A DNA stretch of 64,000 bases from Avena insularis (Eukaryota; Streptophyta; Magnoliopsida; Poales; Poaceae): contig CM042694.1 in NCBI GenBank assembly GCA_023614405.1, forward strand, positions 91,247,285 through 91,311,284, given 5' to 3'. The first letter of the stretch is position 1. Each line of letters begins with the position of its first letter. A program made the position numbers and the translations under genes. The notes below the pieces were generated by a model. That model did no database searches and was not told the origin of the DNA. It was given only the letters and a program-made list of their open reading frames with translations. Positions 12,676 through 24,400 of the stretch are shown here, one piece after another.

Positions 12676-14572
12676 AATGGAGGTAGACGGGATGACTCCA
12701 TTGTATCCTGGGTGTCGCCCCAAGGATACACGTTTGAGTGTAACGCTGAAGGCTCTGGAGATGAAGGTTGAACACAAATGGACCGATGTGAGCTTCAACG
12801 CGAACACGGAATACTGGCATGACTGACTTCCTAAGGGGAACACATTGCCAACAAGTATCGAGGAGGCCAAGAAAATCATGTGCCCTCTCGACCTACCACA
12901 CATTAAATACCACGCATGCATCAATGATTGCGCACTTTATCGGAACGAGTACGCGGATAGAACCACATGTCCGGTGTGTGGCCAAGGATGGTACAAGAGA
13001 GGGAACAAGAAAGTTCCTCGAAAAGTGGTATGGTAATTTCCTATCACCCCCCGTCTGTAGTGATATTTCGTAGATCCTAAGAAAGCAAAGCTCATGCAAT
13101 GGCACGCAGAAAGAGAGAAACCCGAAGATGATCTAGAGAAGGGCAACATCCTGACACACCCTTCAGACGCTAGCCAGTGCAATGCATTAGACATCAGGTT
13201 CGAAGAGTTCGGGGGCGATGCAAGGAACGTCAGGCTGGGTATGAGCACCGATGGACTCAACCCTTTTGGAAACCAGAGTAGCACGCATAGCACCTGGCCC
13301 GTGTTTGTATGGCCGTACAACCTCCCCCCGTGGCTATGCACGAAGCAAAGGTATGTACACATGAGAATTATTATTCAAGGGCCGAAACAACCAGGTATCG
13401 ATATGCATCTATATCTCGGGATATTGAGAGAGGAGTTAGCCAGCTTGTGGGAGACGCCGACCCGTACGTGGGACGCCTACACTAAAGAATATTTCCATCT
13501 GAGAGCCGCGTTGCTCCCGACCGTCCATGAATGTCCTGGTTATACATATGTATCGGCCCAGGTGAACCACAGACACAATGCATGCGTCAAGTGCATGGAT
13601 GAGACACCACATCTCCAGCTACCAAGGGATCCCGGGTCTTCGAAAACCGTGTTCCAAGGTACTCGAAAGTGGCTCCGCATGGATCACCCGTGGAGAAAAC
13701 GTGGTGACCTATTCAATGGTAAGGACGAGCTCGAAAGAGCCCCGCATCCAAGGAGCGGCGAAGAAATCGAGGAGCTTTTGAATAATTGGGTAGATTGCCC
13801 CGCGCCTAAAAAAACGACCGAGGACAAAGCCGCTGCTAGGTGTATGGAAAGCAAGGTCTGTTTTCTAGGACCTGTCGTATTGGAAGGTCCTTCACACTCC
13901 CCATAGCCTTTATGTAATGCAGATCACAAAGAACATTACCGAGAGTCTGCTTGGCACTCTACTGAACATGCCGGAGAGGACCAAGGATGGGCCGAAAGCA
14001 AGAAAAGACCTTAAATTGCTTGGCATCAAGAAAGATCTTTAGTACCCTGATAGTGATGATGATGATGATCAGACGGAAGGGTCTCAAGGTCGCTGCAAAA
14101 GAGTTAAGAAGAATGAGGTGGTGCTTCGTGCTGCCTGCTTCACTCTGAGTCTGGAGGAGCTCGAGCAGTTTTTCAGGTGCCTCTTAGGAGTGAAAGTTCC
14201 TCACGGTTACTCAGGGAAGATAAGCAGATATATGGACGTGGTGAAGAAGAGGTTCAGCGGTATGAAGTCTCACAACTATCACGTGCTGATGACGCAGATA
14301 CTCCTTGTTGCGATCTGTGGGATAATGGACGAGCATGTTCGTGAGACATTGTTTGGCCTCTGTAACTTTTTCGACATCATATCTAGGAAGTTGATCGGTG
14401 TGAAGCAGCTCGACAGGCTACAGGAAGAGATCGTGATGATACTATGCGAGCTTGAGATTTACTTCCCGCCCGCATTCTTCGACATCATGGTGCATCTGCT
14501 TGTACATTTCGTGGATGACATCATCCAGCTCAGGCCGACATTCCTGCACAACATGATGCCGTTTGAAAGGCC
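12676..14572 (+). pseudogene. CACTA B TNP2 transposase (5' and 3' truncated)
   Basis: This is the En/Spm-type transposase. Coding starts abruptly after the palindrome in the middle of the N-terminal region (VDGMTPLYPGC). It continues through a CPVCGQGW zinc-finger-like motif (12845-13036) and a long open stretch at 13094-13906 with RNVRLGMSTDGLNPFG, STWPV and YNLPPWLC, the core blocks of the Transposase_21 family. It resumes at 14118-14572 with GYSGKISRYMD, VKKRFSGMKSH, VLMTQILL and HNMMPFER. Stops occur near 12823, 13904 and 14041, with at least two frameshifts. At MPFER the gene jumps directly into ORF2 sequence, so the C-terminal third is deleted. Confidence 0.85.
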
Positions 14573-17552
14573 TCCAAGCATGAACGCCTTGGTAAAGACA
14601 ACCTTTGGCTTAAAATCACGGACTTGCAGCTTAGGCAATTTGTTCAGGCCCGCTACTACCTGGACAAGGAAACAGGGGAGTTCATCACCGACGATCCAGA
14701 GGTGAAGGAATTCGAGAAGAAGCTGGTAAGGAATTTATCGACGATCTCAAGTCTATTGCGTTCTAATTTAAATAATGAAGCCAAGAATCTAAATGGGTTC
14801 ACCTTTCCTTGTCTCTACAGGAGGATGAACTGAATGCTACGGCCATAGAGTCGTCCCAGGATTCGACAGAGCCGTGGGACATGGTTTTGAACAGGGCGAC
14901 CAATGCTTACAAGAAGAGGGATAAGGGGTTGCCGCCGTCCTCATCTGGCCGTGTGTCCGGCTTCGATACGATCATGAAGTTCAAGGAGTACTACAAAGAG
15001 GACGCCAAGAAAAGAAGGGAGATGAAGAACCAGGATAAAGCCATTATTGCAGAGCTGAAGATGAAGGTGCAGACACTGGAGGAGAAGGCAGTGGACGAGA
15101 AAACGGTGGACAAGTTAGTGGAAGAGAAGCTCCGCTCGATAATCCCCCCTGAGTTTTTCGAGGGGCTTACTGCTTGGAATGCGGGAGGTCGACAGGGGCC
15201 GATACATCTGCCCAGCTTAAGCGACAGCAACTCGGGCATCAATGTTACCGTGTCGTCGGACCTGGTGACCCCGCCGGCTGTCAACGTCGGGATGCAGCCG
15301 CTCGTTTTGGTCACACCGATGCCCCCTCCCGCCAAAGATACCAATAAGGCGTAGCCGACGGCGGTGGTGCTTCGTGAGGCACCCGAGCGGGAGATTGTAG
15401 ATGATGATAGGCCGGCCGCCGGCATCGGCCGTGTCTCTACATTAGCCGAGATCCACGCCATCACCAAGGTAACTAATTAGTTAGTGCACGTCATCTCCTT
15501 TATGCCTTTGATGCATGACTGCTGCCATCTCATGACGCCCAACAACATGTTTTTGCCTCAGGACACTTCTTGCATACTCCTGCTTAAAGATGTTGGCGGT
15601 GAGTTGAAGGATGTTGCCAAGGGCACTCTTATACAACCAGCAAGCCACACGATGCACAACAATCCAATGGATGATGACGTGATGAGGGTCAGGTTGGCTC
15701 GGGTGTTACCAGGGTGCGATGACATGGACCCCCCTTTCAACCTCAGGGAGCCGACGAACGCAAGACCCTTGGAGAATGCTACAACGGGCCCTTGACATGG
15801 TCGAATACCCAGATTCGTCTTGCGGGGGGGGAGCACTGGCGCCACCTCTCGACTGATCACCCGACCACCACCTCGGAAGCTAGTAGCCGCCGTCATCGCC
15901 ACCACCAGCCGTCACCTTCAACTCTTGGCAACATGTGCACCGCCACATGGCAAAGACGTTGTGCCGCAACCGCCGTCGCCCTTGCTACCATCACCACATG
16001 ATGGCACCCATGAAGATGATGATGAATTGGTCAATGTTGACGACTTCATCAACACCGGCACCACCAAAGGATTGTATATGCCTTCTGTGGATGAAGAACC
16101 CTTCACAGCTCGCGACGACCATCAAGCTGGTCGGCCCAATACATGCACGCAGCGCCTGGTCTTCCATGGTCTTTCTCAAGAGACGCCTCCGACCGCCGAT
16201 CCACCACAGGAGAAAACGGGATTGGTTTTCAGCCCCAACACACTCTGAAAGGCGGCTGATGAGCAGATGGCAGTGGCTGACACTGTTGTGAAGAAGAAGC
16301 ACTACAGGAAGAGAGGTAATAATAATAAGAAGAAGGGTGCAAGCCAGCCTCTTCTGAAGAGGATCCGGGGTCAGGACGCCGTCGTCATACCATCCACACA
16401 ATATGGCATGCCCCGAGTGCATGTAGCTGGTGATCCGATATTGACTCCGGATATGATCCACATTGCGGTTGGACCCATGTTAACTTTGCACGAGGGTGTG
16501 AAGACACTAGAGGGCCTCCTTCTTAAAGACGAAGATCCAAATTACCCGGTTTTCACGGCCAAGGTGCCATTGGACGTGGGCTTCATCGACGAACCCCCCG
16601 CAGATATATTCTTCATAGCGTTCAAGGACATATTCAAGTTGTTTCTCACGAAATGGCTGGACTATAACTTGGTCCGCCTATACGCGCTCAATCTGGCGAT
16701 CAAGATCAAGAGAGAGAGTACCCCGGAAATCGTGATAGTGGATGCCTACTACATGCGGGACAACCAGTTGGTCGAAGGATCAAAGACACGGACCAAGGCG
16801 ACGGTGTACCTTGAGAAGTTCATGGTGGACAACAAGAGGAAGGGCACACTTCTTTTGGCTTTCTTTCCCGAGTAAGTCCACACACTCGCTCATCACCACC
16901 GTAACTTATGCATTTCTTATAGATTTCTTCCTTTGCTCTTTTTCCAACATTCCGTTCCAATTGTGTTCCGCAGAGACAAATACCACACACTCATCGTCCT
17001 TGCCCCGAGGTATTCGCTAGCCATGTATTTCGACTCGGGGAGTTTGACGAAGAAGAAAGACTACACCAAAATAAGGGGTGTTCTCAATGAGGCTCTCGAG
17101 GGCTACACCAAGAAGGGATGCACCTTCGTAGATAAGGGGGAATGTATCAAGGATGGCAAACACGTGTTCAAGCACGTGCTCGAGTTCCCCTGCGTCAAGC
17201 AGTCGACTAGTGGTGCCAAGGAGGCCTTCTACGTCCTCCATCACCTTAAAGGCTATGTTCGGGATTGCCAGATCCTAACGCTGCCATCTAGTCTCCGAGG
17301 ATGGGACGAAACTTTGGCGCGAGTCGAAGATGCTAATCTTAGAGAAGACTTCCATCGCCTTCAGATGAAGTTGTCGCAAATCATCATTGAAGATGTCAAC
17401 ACAAGGGGGGTGCCCTACAACAAGGCAGAGGGTTGAGTAAGAGGGAGATTGAAGAACGCCTCCGTAAGCAGGGTGATACAAGGATGTGGATGACGAAAGA
17501 GGGCTATCTACCGTTCCCGAAGCCGAGCAAGAAGAGGAAGTCTTCATCATGA
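14573..17552 (+). pseudogene. CACTA B ORF2 (coiled coil, DUF8039-like, Ulp1-like)
   Basis: Second CACTA protein. Exons are readable: to 14725, then an intron 14726-14820 (GTAAGG...CTACAG), exon to 15468, intron 15469-15561, exon to 16871, intron 16872-16973 (GTAAGT...CGCAG) and a final exon to 17552. The product has an YYLDKETGEF segment, a charged coiled coil (about 14980-15130), a DUF8039-like block (15562-15800, with CILLL, GTLIQP and HNNPMDDD) and an acidic linker. Then come a Ulp1-like domain (16267-17437; DAYYMRD, KYHTLIVL, YFDSG) and a basic C-terminus KPSKKRKSSS. In-frame stops lie at 15352 and 16246, with frameshifts near 15775 and 17435. The catalytic Cys region reads QSTSGAKEAFYV, without Cys. 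Confidence 0.8.
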
Positions 17553-17843
17553 TCGATGTGTGCCTCTAGCATGATCCAGTGTGTGTATATTCTTGATGGA
17601 CGCCTATTGTATTAGTGTGTGTGTCATAAACTTTACTATCTCGTGGTCGAAATGGTCATTGTTGTTAGACTTAAACTACCTTGTGGTCGTGTTGTCATTG
17701 AACTTATTGCTTCTATGATGATCTATCTTTTAGGTTTATGGATCCTTTGTTTTATATTCTATGAACATATATATATATGGATGTGAACCCTTTATTAATT
17801 CTTTTCGTTGTATTTTTACTAATATGCCTTGTCGTCTATAGAG

Positions 17844-18086
17844 ATGGAGACGAGGTGGTATGTGGTGTACATGGGTAGGGTTCCAGGAGTCTACGAGGAG
17901 TGGGAGGATTGTCACAAACAAGTGAACAAGTTCAGTGGCAACATCTACAAAGGATACGCGACTAGAGAGGAGGCGATAGCCAAGTGGAGGAACCACTTGT
18001 GGAAGAAGAACCGGATGAAGATATTGGTCGGGCTAATGCTCTTGCTCACCATTATCATAGCTGTATTCTATTTGATCTCAGTGTAG
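17844..18086 (+). CDS. CACTA B ORF3: RNase H1-type hybrid-binding domain with C-terminal membrane segment
   Basis: This is an intact 80-codon frame. Residues about 4-50 match the N-terminal hybrid-binding domain of RNase H1 (the Cauli_VI/viroplasmin fold). WYVVYMGRVPGVY, WEDC, KQVN, YKGYAT and a final W show the usual aromatic and Gly spacing. Known domains of this fold bind RNA/DNA hybrids and dsRNA. No RNase H catalytic domain follows. Instead a basic KKNRMK stretch leads into about 20 hydrophobic residues at the extreme C-terminus, as in tail-anchored proteins. I start at the second Met because an acceptor-like TATAG/GAG lies just upstream, as in the homologue at 60827-61078. A start 15 nt upstream (MSSIE) is possible. 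It lies 291 nt after ORF2. Membrane targeting is inferred. Confidence 0.75.
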   Translation: METRWYVVYMGRVPGVYEEWEDCHKQVNKFSGNIYKGYATREEAIAKWRNHLWKKNRMKILVGLMLLLTIIIAVFYLISV

Positions 18087-18329
18087 GCGGCGGTGGCCAC
18101 TTCATATTTGTAATGTGAAATGATATGAACTTTGTATTCGGCGCTTGTGTAAAAATTTGGCACTAGACACTATATATGTATCTTGATCGGGCTCTAAGTG
18201 TTTGTATTATATATATGTCGGTTTTCATGCATCTACTATTTGTGAAATGTATTTTATACTCATCTGGATAAATCCTATATAAATACCTGATTATACACCA
18301 GGAAAGTATTTTACTTCGAATACGTGTTA
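18087..18329 (+). other. CACTA B 3' UTR-like spacer
   Basis: AT-rich sequence between ORF3 and the subterminal repeats. No gene is seen; an AATAAA-like ATAAAT motif occurs near 18270-18290. Confidence 0.4.
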
Positions 18330-18579
18330 CACAATCAGTGGCGCATATAATTATATAGTCAGTGGCGCATGGGCATTCTGTGGCGCATATATGTAAATGC
18401 GCCACAGAAGTTCTTCCTGTGGCGCATATGAAGAAATTCGCCATACAGTTCGGACTTCGTATGATATGGATATGTGCCACAGGAAGTAGTTATCAGTGGC
18501 GAGGTAACAATGGCGACTAGGATATGTGCCACAGAAGTCCCATTTCCATGCGCCACAGATAGGTTGTTTCCTAGTAGTG
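18330..18579. repeat. CACTA B right subterminal and terminal repeats
   Basis: About eight copies of TGTGGCGCA or TGCGCCAC in both orientations precede the inverted terminal repeat ending CTAGTAGTG at 18579. Confidence 0.85.
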
Positions 18580-19197
18580 CCGTGTCTATATATCTGCTTA
18601 TCTTCCCCGAGTAACCATAAGGAACTTTCACTCCTAGGAGGCACTTGATAAACTGCTCGATCTCCCGCTGACTTAGAGTGAAGCAGGAAGGGGCGCAGTA
18701 ATAGTTGGACTTCTTGGCCCTATTCCTCATGCGGTGACCTTCGGTCTCCTCTGTCTGATCATCATCATCATCATCGTCATCAAGGCGTCCTCCCTGAAGA
18801 TCTTCCCTGATGTCTAGATGTTTTAGGTCGCTTCTTGCTTTCGGCCTATCTTTGGTCCTCTCTAGCATGTTGAGTAGGGTGCCAACCAGACTCTCGAACA
18901 TGTTCTTCGTGATGTGCATGACATCAAGGCTATGTGGCATGTGGAGGATATTCTAGTACGGCAGGTCCCAAAAAACAGACCTCGCTTTGTATACATTCAT
19001 CAGCGGTTTCGGCCTCTTATGCTTCTTTCCCCACGCAGAGCACTCTGTCCAATTATTCACTAATTCCTCGATTTCTTCCCCGCTCCTCGGTCATGGGATT
19101 ATTCCATGCTCGGCTTTACCATAGAACAGATCTCCGCATTTTCTCCACGGGTCATCTTTGCGAAGCCACCTTCGAGTCTCGGGCTACACGGTTTTCG
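18580..19197 (-). pseudogene. CACTA A TNP2 transposase, middle piece
   Basis: This is the continuation of the A transposase upstream of the B insertion. On the minus strand 18940-18580 reads MPHSLDVMHITKNMFESLVG, then a run of eight Asp (GAT repeats at about 18757-18780), CFTLSQREIEQF and YGYSGKISRYID, where B interrupts it. From 19197 down to 18945 the frame is broken but matches B at about 13640-13905 (RGENV- and CFLGP-like segments). It is bounded on the right by the AACAC target duplication of element C. The shared MPHSLDVMHITKN block corresponds to a nearly identical stretch at 13905-13980. Confidence 0.8.
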
Positions 19198-19202
19198 AAC
19201 AC
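19198..19202. repeat. target site duplication of Athila-type element C, left (AACAC)
   Basis: AACAC immediately precedes the 5' LTR and is repeated exactly at 28383-28387. Confidence 0.95.
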
Positions 19203-20714
19203 TGATACGTCCATTTTGCATCACTACTCTATGTCTTAATTCACTATTATTCATTGATATATTTCATATTGAGAGGTCATACTTATGTTATTTCATCTAT
19301 TTTTGCATGGTTGATGACTTTTGGAGCATGGACCGCTGTAGTCAAGATTCTGATGGAAAATGTGCTGCTTGGAGGCAAAATTCGCGAAGATCAGAAAATC
19401 CAGGAAAATATACGGAAAATCCTATTTTTCTAGAAGACTAAGGATGCCAGAAGACGGAGTGGAGATGGGCCACAGGGGGCCCACACCACCCCATGGTGCG
19501 GGCTGCCCTAGGCCGCGCCAGGAGGTGGTGTGGCCACCCTGGCCGACTCCAGCCTCTCCCCTCTGGCGTATATCATCCTCCGAAACCCTAAGACTCGGGG
19601 AGCGACCACAGAAAGATTCCACCGCCTCTACGGGGCGGAAAAGACCGAGAGAGAAAAATCTCTCCGGCAGACAGATTTCCGCCGGGGGAATTCCTTCCCG
19701 GAGAGGGGAGATCGTCTCCATCAACACCACCATCAAGTTGGACTTCATCGGGATCATCATCATCACCATCACCACCATCATCACCATCAGCACCCTCATC
19801 ACCATCTCCATATTGCTGTAACAATTGCGTTGAATCTTGCATAGTTCATAGGGGAAACTTTCCCGGTGTTGATTACTTCTTGTAGTTGATGCTATTGAGT
19901 GAACCATTGAATTATTGTTCATGTTCAAATTGTTATACATCATTATTCCATCTCTGATCATGATACATATGATGTCTTGTGAGTAGTTCGTTTTGTTCTT
20001 GAGGACATGGGAGAAGTCATGTTGTTAGTAGTGGAGTTGTGTTGAGAAAGATTCAATAGATTGTCATTAAAGTTGTGGTGTACTTCTTCTAGTGGTGTCA
20101 TGTGAACGTCGACTACATGACACTTCACATATATGGGCCTAGGGGAATGCATTGTGTATTTGGCTACTAATCATAGGGATTGCCGGAGTGACAGAAACCT
20201 GAACCCTCGTTAGGAAACCATTGCACAAGGGACGTAAGGGTCTTAGAGTTTAAAGTTGTGGTTAGGTTTCTACCTTAATTACTTTCTTGTACTTATGGAT
20301 GTTTGCAAGGGGTATAATCACAAGTATGTATTAGTCTTGGATGGGGCGGTACATTAGCACAGGTTCACCCACACAACACTTAGCAAGCTAAATAAGATTA
20401 ATCAACTATATGAAGCGAAAGCACTTGACAGTCTTCCCGTGTGTCCTCGAGAACGTTTGGTCATCTTAAGTAATACAACCGGCTTGTCCTTTGCTGCATA
20501 AAGGATTGGGCCACTTGCTGCATTTATTCCTACAGTCTTTTATTTACTCGTACTTTGTTTACTTGCTTTATCGAAAACCCCTAAAAATCTGTTTGCTAAG
20601 TATTTGCAGAGAATTCCTGACTCGTACCACTAGCCAAAGACGCTTCCTCGTTGGGTTCGACACTCTTACTTATCGAAAATACTGCGATACACCCCCTATA
20701 CTTGTGGGTCATCA
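19203..20714 (+). repeat. 5' LTR of element C
   Basis: 1512 bp, TGATACGTCC...GGGTCATCA. It contains a (CAT/CAC)n trinucleotide tract at about 19748-19812. Open frames inside it, including histidine-rich ones, are not genes. Confidence 0.95.
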
Positions 20715-20725
20715 AGACTATTTTC

Positions 20726-20743
20726 TGCCGCCGTTGCCGGGGA
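20726..20743 (+). other. primer-binding site of element C (tRNA-Asp type)
   Basis: TGCCGCCGTTGCCGGGGA is one mismatch from the complement of the plant tRNA-Asp 3' end (TGGCGCCGTTGCCGGGGA). It sits 11 nt after the LTR, an offset typical of the Athila/Tat branch. Confidence 0.85.
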
Positions 20744-20829
20744 GTGAAGCACTATTGGAGAGTGGAACTGGTAAAGGAAACTTCTACTGTGAGTATTGTT
20801 TACTTCTATTAGTTGCTTTATTTTTCGTT

Positions 20830-21610
20830 ATGGATAATTCGCTGAGTTTCTTATTTGGTAATGCTATTGCCACTACTAAGGTAGTAGATAAGCCACCACC
20901 TGCTGAGAATGATGTTTTCAAAATACCTACAAGAATTATTGATCGTGTTATGGATAACTACTATGTTGGAGATGGAACTGTCCATCCCGGTGATCATTTA
21001 CTCTTTATACACGAATTATGCGGGTTGTTCAAGTGTACAGGTATTACTACAGATCAAGTTAAGAAGAAGTTATTCTCATTATCACTGAAAGGAAGAGCTG
21101 AGGAATGGTATAAGCTGCTGAAGAATGGTCAAGCTCTGGAATGGGAGGAAATAGTGCCTCTCTTTTATTCAAAGTTTTATCTTCCTAGTGAGATTCATAA
21201 AGATCAGAATCAAATATAAAACTTTTGGCCTCTTGATGGAGAGAGTACAGCTCAAGCTTGGGGGAGATTGAAGTTACTAGTGCTCAAATGTCCCATTCAT
21301 GAGCTCCCCAACAATATTATTATCAATAACTTCTATGCAAGGCTCCCTCTACATGATAAAGATTTATTGGATGCTTCTTGTGCTAGATCATTCACTCATA
21401 TGGAAGAAGAAGCTAAATGGGATCTTTTGGACCGTATTCAAGACAATGCTAAAGCATGGGAGAATGACAAAGGTAGAAAGTCAGGTATAAATTATGATTA
21501 TGAATGCATTGAATCTTTTATGGGAACTGATGACTTTCAAAATATTAGTAATATTTATGGTCTTGCCTTGCAAGTTATTACGAATTGCTTTAGAGCTTTT
21601 GCTTCCTATA
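20830..21610 (+). pseudogene. gag of element C
   Basis: This is retrotransposon capsid protein. The start at 20830 (MDNSLSFLFG) follows the primer site at usual distance. The Retrotrans_gag core is visible: HPGDHLLFIHELCGLF, LFSLSLKGRAEEWY, FYSKFYLP and, after an in-frame TAA at 21217, AQAWGRLKLLVLKCP and FYARLPLHDKDLLDAS. A frameshift at about 21610 separates it from the protease part. No zinc knuckle is seen, as is common in the Athila branch. It is non-functional because of the stop. Confidence 0.85.
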
Positions 21611-22666
21611 TCGAAATTCCAAAAAGGGGGATGGAACAAATACCATGCACCTTACAAAGATATTGTTGACTATGCTCCTATTGGAAGTGCTGAGTATTGC
21701 ATTATTGACCCCATCTTACCTGAACCTTATATTGAGAAGAGTCCCTTCCCCGAAAAGGTAAAGGACCACCCTATGATAACTAATGTAATCACCAAAAGTG
21801 AAAAAAGAACTATAAAACCTGATGAACAAATAAACATTGAACCTGTGGCAGCAATTGTGAAAGACCTTGTCACTAAAATCATAGAAGATGGGCACATAGT
21901 CTTTTGTGAGGATGCTTCTAATATTGTTTCACATCCCAATAGAACTAAAAAGGCTATTGTTCCTGTGCTTTCTGTTAGAATTGGTGATCATTGCTATTAT
22001 GGTTTATGTGATATTGGTGCAAGTTCTAGTGCTATTCCTTATGAGCTTTACAGAGAAATTATGCATGAAATCAGTCCTTGCGAGTTGGAAGAGATTGATG
22101 TGGTTATTCACCTTGCTAATAGAGAGACCATCTCTCCAATTGGTATTGTACGAGATGTGGAAGTTCTTTGTGGTAAGATTAAGTACCCTGCTGATTTTCT
22201 AGTGTTTGGTTCGGCTGCTAGTAAAACCTACCCTATCATTTTTGGTAGACCTTTCTTGAGTACTTGTGGACCTATTATTGATTGCAAGAGGGAGAAAATC
22301 TTGACTAAGTTTGATGGGGAATCTTATGAGTTTAATTTTTCAAAATTTGCTAAAGAACCTTGTGAAGAGGAAACCCATAATGAGGATTTTAGGGTTGAAC
22401 AACTTGCTTCTATTTCTCTTGCTCCTAACAATGCTTTGCAGCAATTTATGGATGATCATGAAAGTGAAATCTTCATGGAAGAAAGGAATGAGATTAACAG
22501 GATTCTCCGTGACCAACCTATGATGCTTTTACAAGAGTTTGATCTACACATAGTAGATAGGAGGGGTGCTGAAAACCCTGTAGCTGATAATTTATCTCGT
22601 TTGGAAAACATCTCTTTTGACCCTATGCCTGTTAATGATAGTTTCCCAAATGAACAGTTAGCATAG
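21611..22666 (+). pseudogene. aspartic protease and RNase H remnant of element C, reverse transcriptase deleted
   Basis: One frame runs from the gag/pol spacer (KYHAPYKDI) to 22666. The protease active-site block is CDIGASSSAIP near 22008-22040, with IIFGRPFL near 22238. Near 22500 the sequence passes directly from protease-linker sequence (EERNEINRI) to the end of RNase H (LLQEFDLHIVDRRGAENPVA and DNLSRL). The whole reverse transcriptase, normally about 250 codons, and most of RNase H are missing while the frame stays open. This looks like one clean in-frame deletion, so the element could only move with help from a relative. Confidence 0.85.
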
Positions 22667-24029
22667 AGGGGTGAGCTCGCGAGGAAGCCCTTGGTATGCT
22701 GATTATGCTAACTTTATTGTCTCCAAGTATTTGCCTCCAACTTTTACAGCTCAGCAAAGAAGAAAGATCTTCTATGATTTGAGGCATTATTTTTGGGATG
22801 AGCCACACTTATACAAAGAAGGAGTTGATGGTATTATGCGAAGATGTGTTCCAGAATATGAACAAAAGGAGATATTGCGTAAATGTCATGGTAGTGCCTA
22901 TGGAGGACATCATGCAGGAGATAGAACTGCACAAAAGGTACTACAATCAGGTTTCTATTGGCCTACCCTTTTTAAAGATGCAAGAAAATTTGTCCTATCT
23001 TGTGATGAATGTCAGCGTGTTGGTAATATTTCTAGACGTAATGAGATGCCTATGAACTACTCTCTAGTTATTGAACCTTTTGATTGTTGGGGATTTGACT
23101 TTATGGGTCCTTTCCCTCCTTCGAAAGGCTACACTCATATTCTTGTTGCCGTTGATTATGTTACTAAGTGGGTAGAAGCTATTCCTACAAAGAGTGCTGA
23201 CGGGGAGACTTCTCTAAAAATGCTTAAGGATGTTATCTTTCCTAGGTTTGGGGTGCCTAGGTATCTCATGACTGATGGGGGTTCTCATTTCATTCATGGT
23301 GGTTTTAGGAAGACCCTTGCTAAATATGATGTTAATCATAGAATTGCTTCAGCTTATCACCCCCAAACTAGCGGGCAAGTAGAGTTATCAAATAGAGAAA
23401 TTAAATCTATCTTGCAAAAGACTGTTAATAGGTCTAGGAAAAACTAGGCTAAGAAGTTCAATGATGCTTTATGGGCTTATAGAACTGCTTACAAAAATCC
23501 TATGGGAATGTCTCCTTATAAAATGGTTTATGGGAAAGCCTGTCACCTACCCTTAGAATTAGAACACAAAGCTTACTGGCCAGTGAAAGAACTAAATAGA
23601 GATTGTAAGCTCGCTGGTGAGAAAAGATTATTTGACTTAAGTTCTTTAGATGAATGGAGGAGTGAAGCCTATGAGAATGCTAGGATCTTTAAGGAAAAAG
23701 TTAAAAGATGGCATGATAAGCGAATAATTAAGAGAGAATTTCATGTTGGTGAGAAAGTTCTATTGTATAGGTCTCGTCTCAAATTTTTTGCAGGTAAGCT
23801 ACTATCAAAATGGGAAGGACCTTTCATCATTGAAGAAGTATACCGTTCAGGAGCAATAAAAATTTCTTCTCTAAAAGATAACACTACACAAGTAGTGAAC
23901 GGACAGCGACTCAAACACTATATTGCTGGAGATTCTTACAATGAAGATGTTGATGCCTTTCAAGTTATAACTCCAGAGAAATTCATTGAGGACCAAATTC
24001 AGAGACCTGTAGAGTCTGTTTTCATCTAG
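22667..24029 (+). pseudogene. integrase of element C
   Basis: The integrase inserts the cDNA into the genome. An N-terminal HHCC zinc domain is visible (CHGSAYGGHHAGD ... CDECQRVGN, about 22880-23030). The DDE core follows with Asp in WGFDFMGPF and LMTDGGSHF and Glu in SGQVELSNRE. After an in-frame TAG at 23445 come YRTAYKNPMGMSPYKMVYGK and a KWEGPFIIEEVY module near 23810. All catalytic residues are present; the TAG is the only obvious lesion. The WGFDFMGPFPPS wording is typical of the Athila branch. A small deletion or frameshift joins it to the RNase H remnant at 22667. Confidence 0.9.
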
Positions 24030-24400
24030 GTAATAGTTCTGGTAAGAAAACTTCCATGAAAATACAATCCAACTATATTTTTGCAGTTTTCAGTCTATAA
24101 GGAGAGCTACGAAGCGAAAAAGGGACGGAAATGGAGCCGGGGTGGCCCACACCACCTCATGGCGCTGGCCCACCCCTGGCCGCGCCACCAGGTGGTGAGG
24201 CCACCCAGGACTCCGCCTCCGACTTGTTTTCTCCCAGTACCTTCCTTTTGATATGAAACTTCGTAATATATAACCCCCCGGATCCCCCGAGGTCCGTATA
24301 TCGTGTTTTCATCATGTTTTTGTTTCGATCTGTTTCTACCAGGTAAAATCTCAGATTTGTAGCCTCAGTGTCTTCCACTTGATCAGTTAAGCGAGATTCC
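24030..24400 (+). other. post-integrase spacer of element C
   Basis: Untranslated sequence with a GC-rich GGCCC.. segment resembling the LTR interior at 24130-24220. No gene is seen. The tract TTTCTACCAG|GTAAAAT near 24342 resembles a donor site and could serve a spliced message for the next ORF. Confidence 0.4.

Larger units (their letters stand above)
3021..18579 (+). mobile_element. CACTA transposon B, inserted in the A transposase gene
   Basis: The left end begins CACTACTAGGAAACAACCTA at 3021. The right end at 18579 is its inverted copy (TAGGTTGTTTCCTAGTAGTG), so at least 20 bp of terminal inverted repeat is perfect. Gene order on the plus strand is TNP2 (12676-14572), ORF2 (to 17552) and ORF3 (17844-18086), flanked by subterminal repeats. 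The 5' part of TNP2 is lost at the site of a palindromic copia insertion (4010-12675), and TNP2 and ORF2 are joined by a deletion near 14572. About 6.9 kb of the span is B itself. Confidence 0.9.

Noticed and set aside
19422..19961. 179-codon minus-strand frame, also present at 27087-27626
   Set aside because: Both copies lie inside the LTRs of element C and owe their openness to the CAT/CAC trinucleotide tract; no domain is seen.
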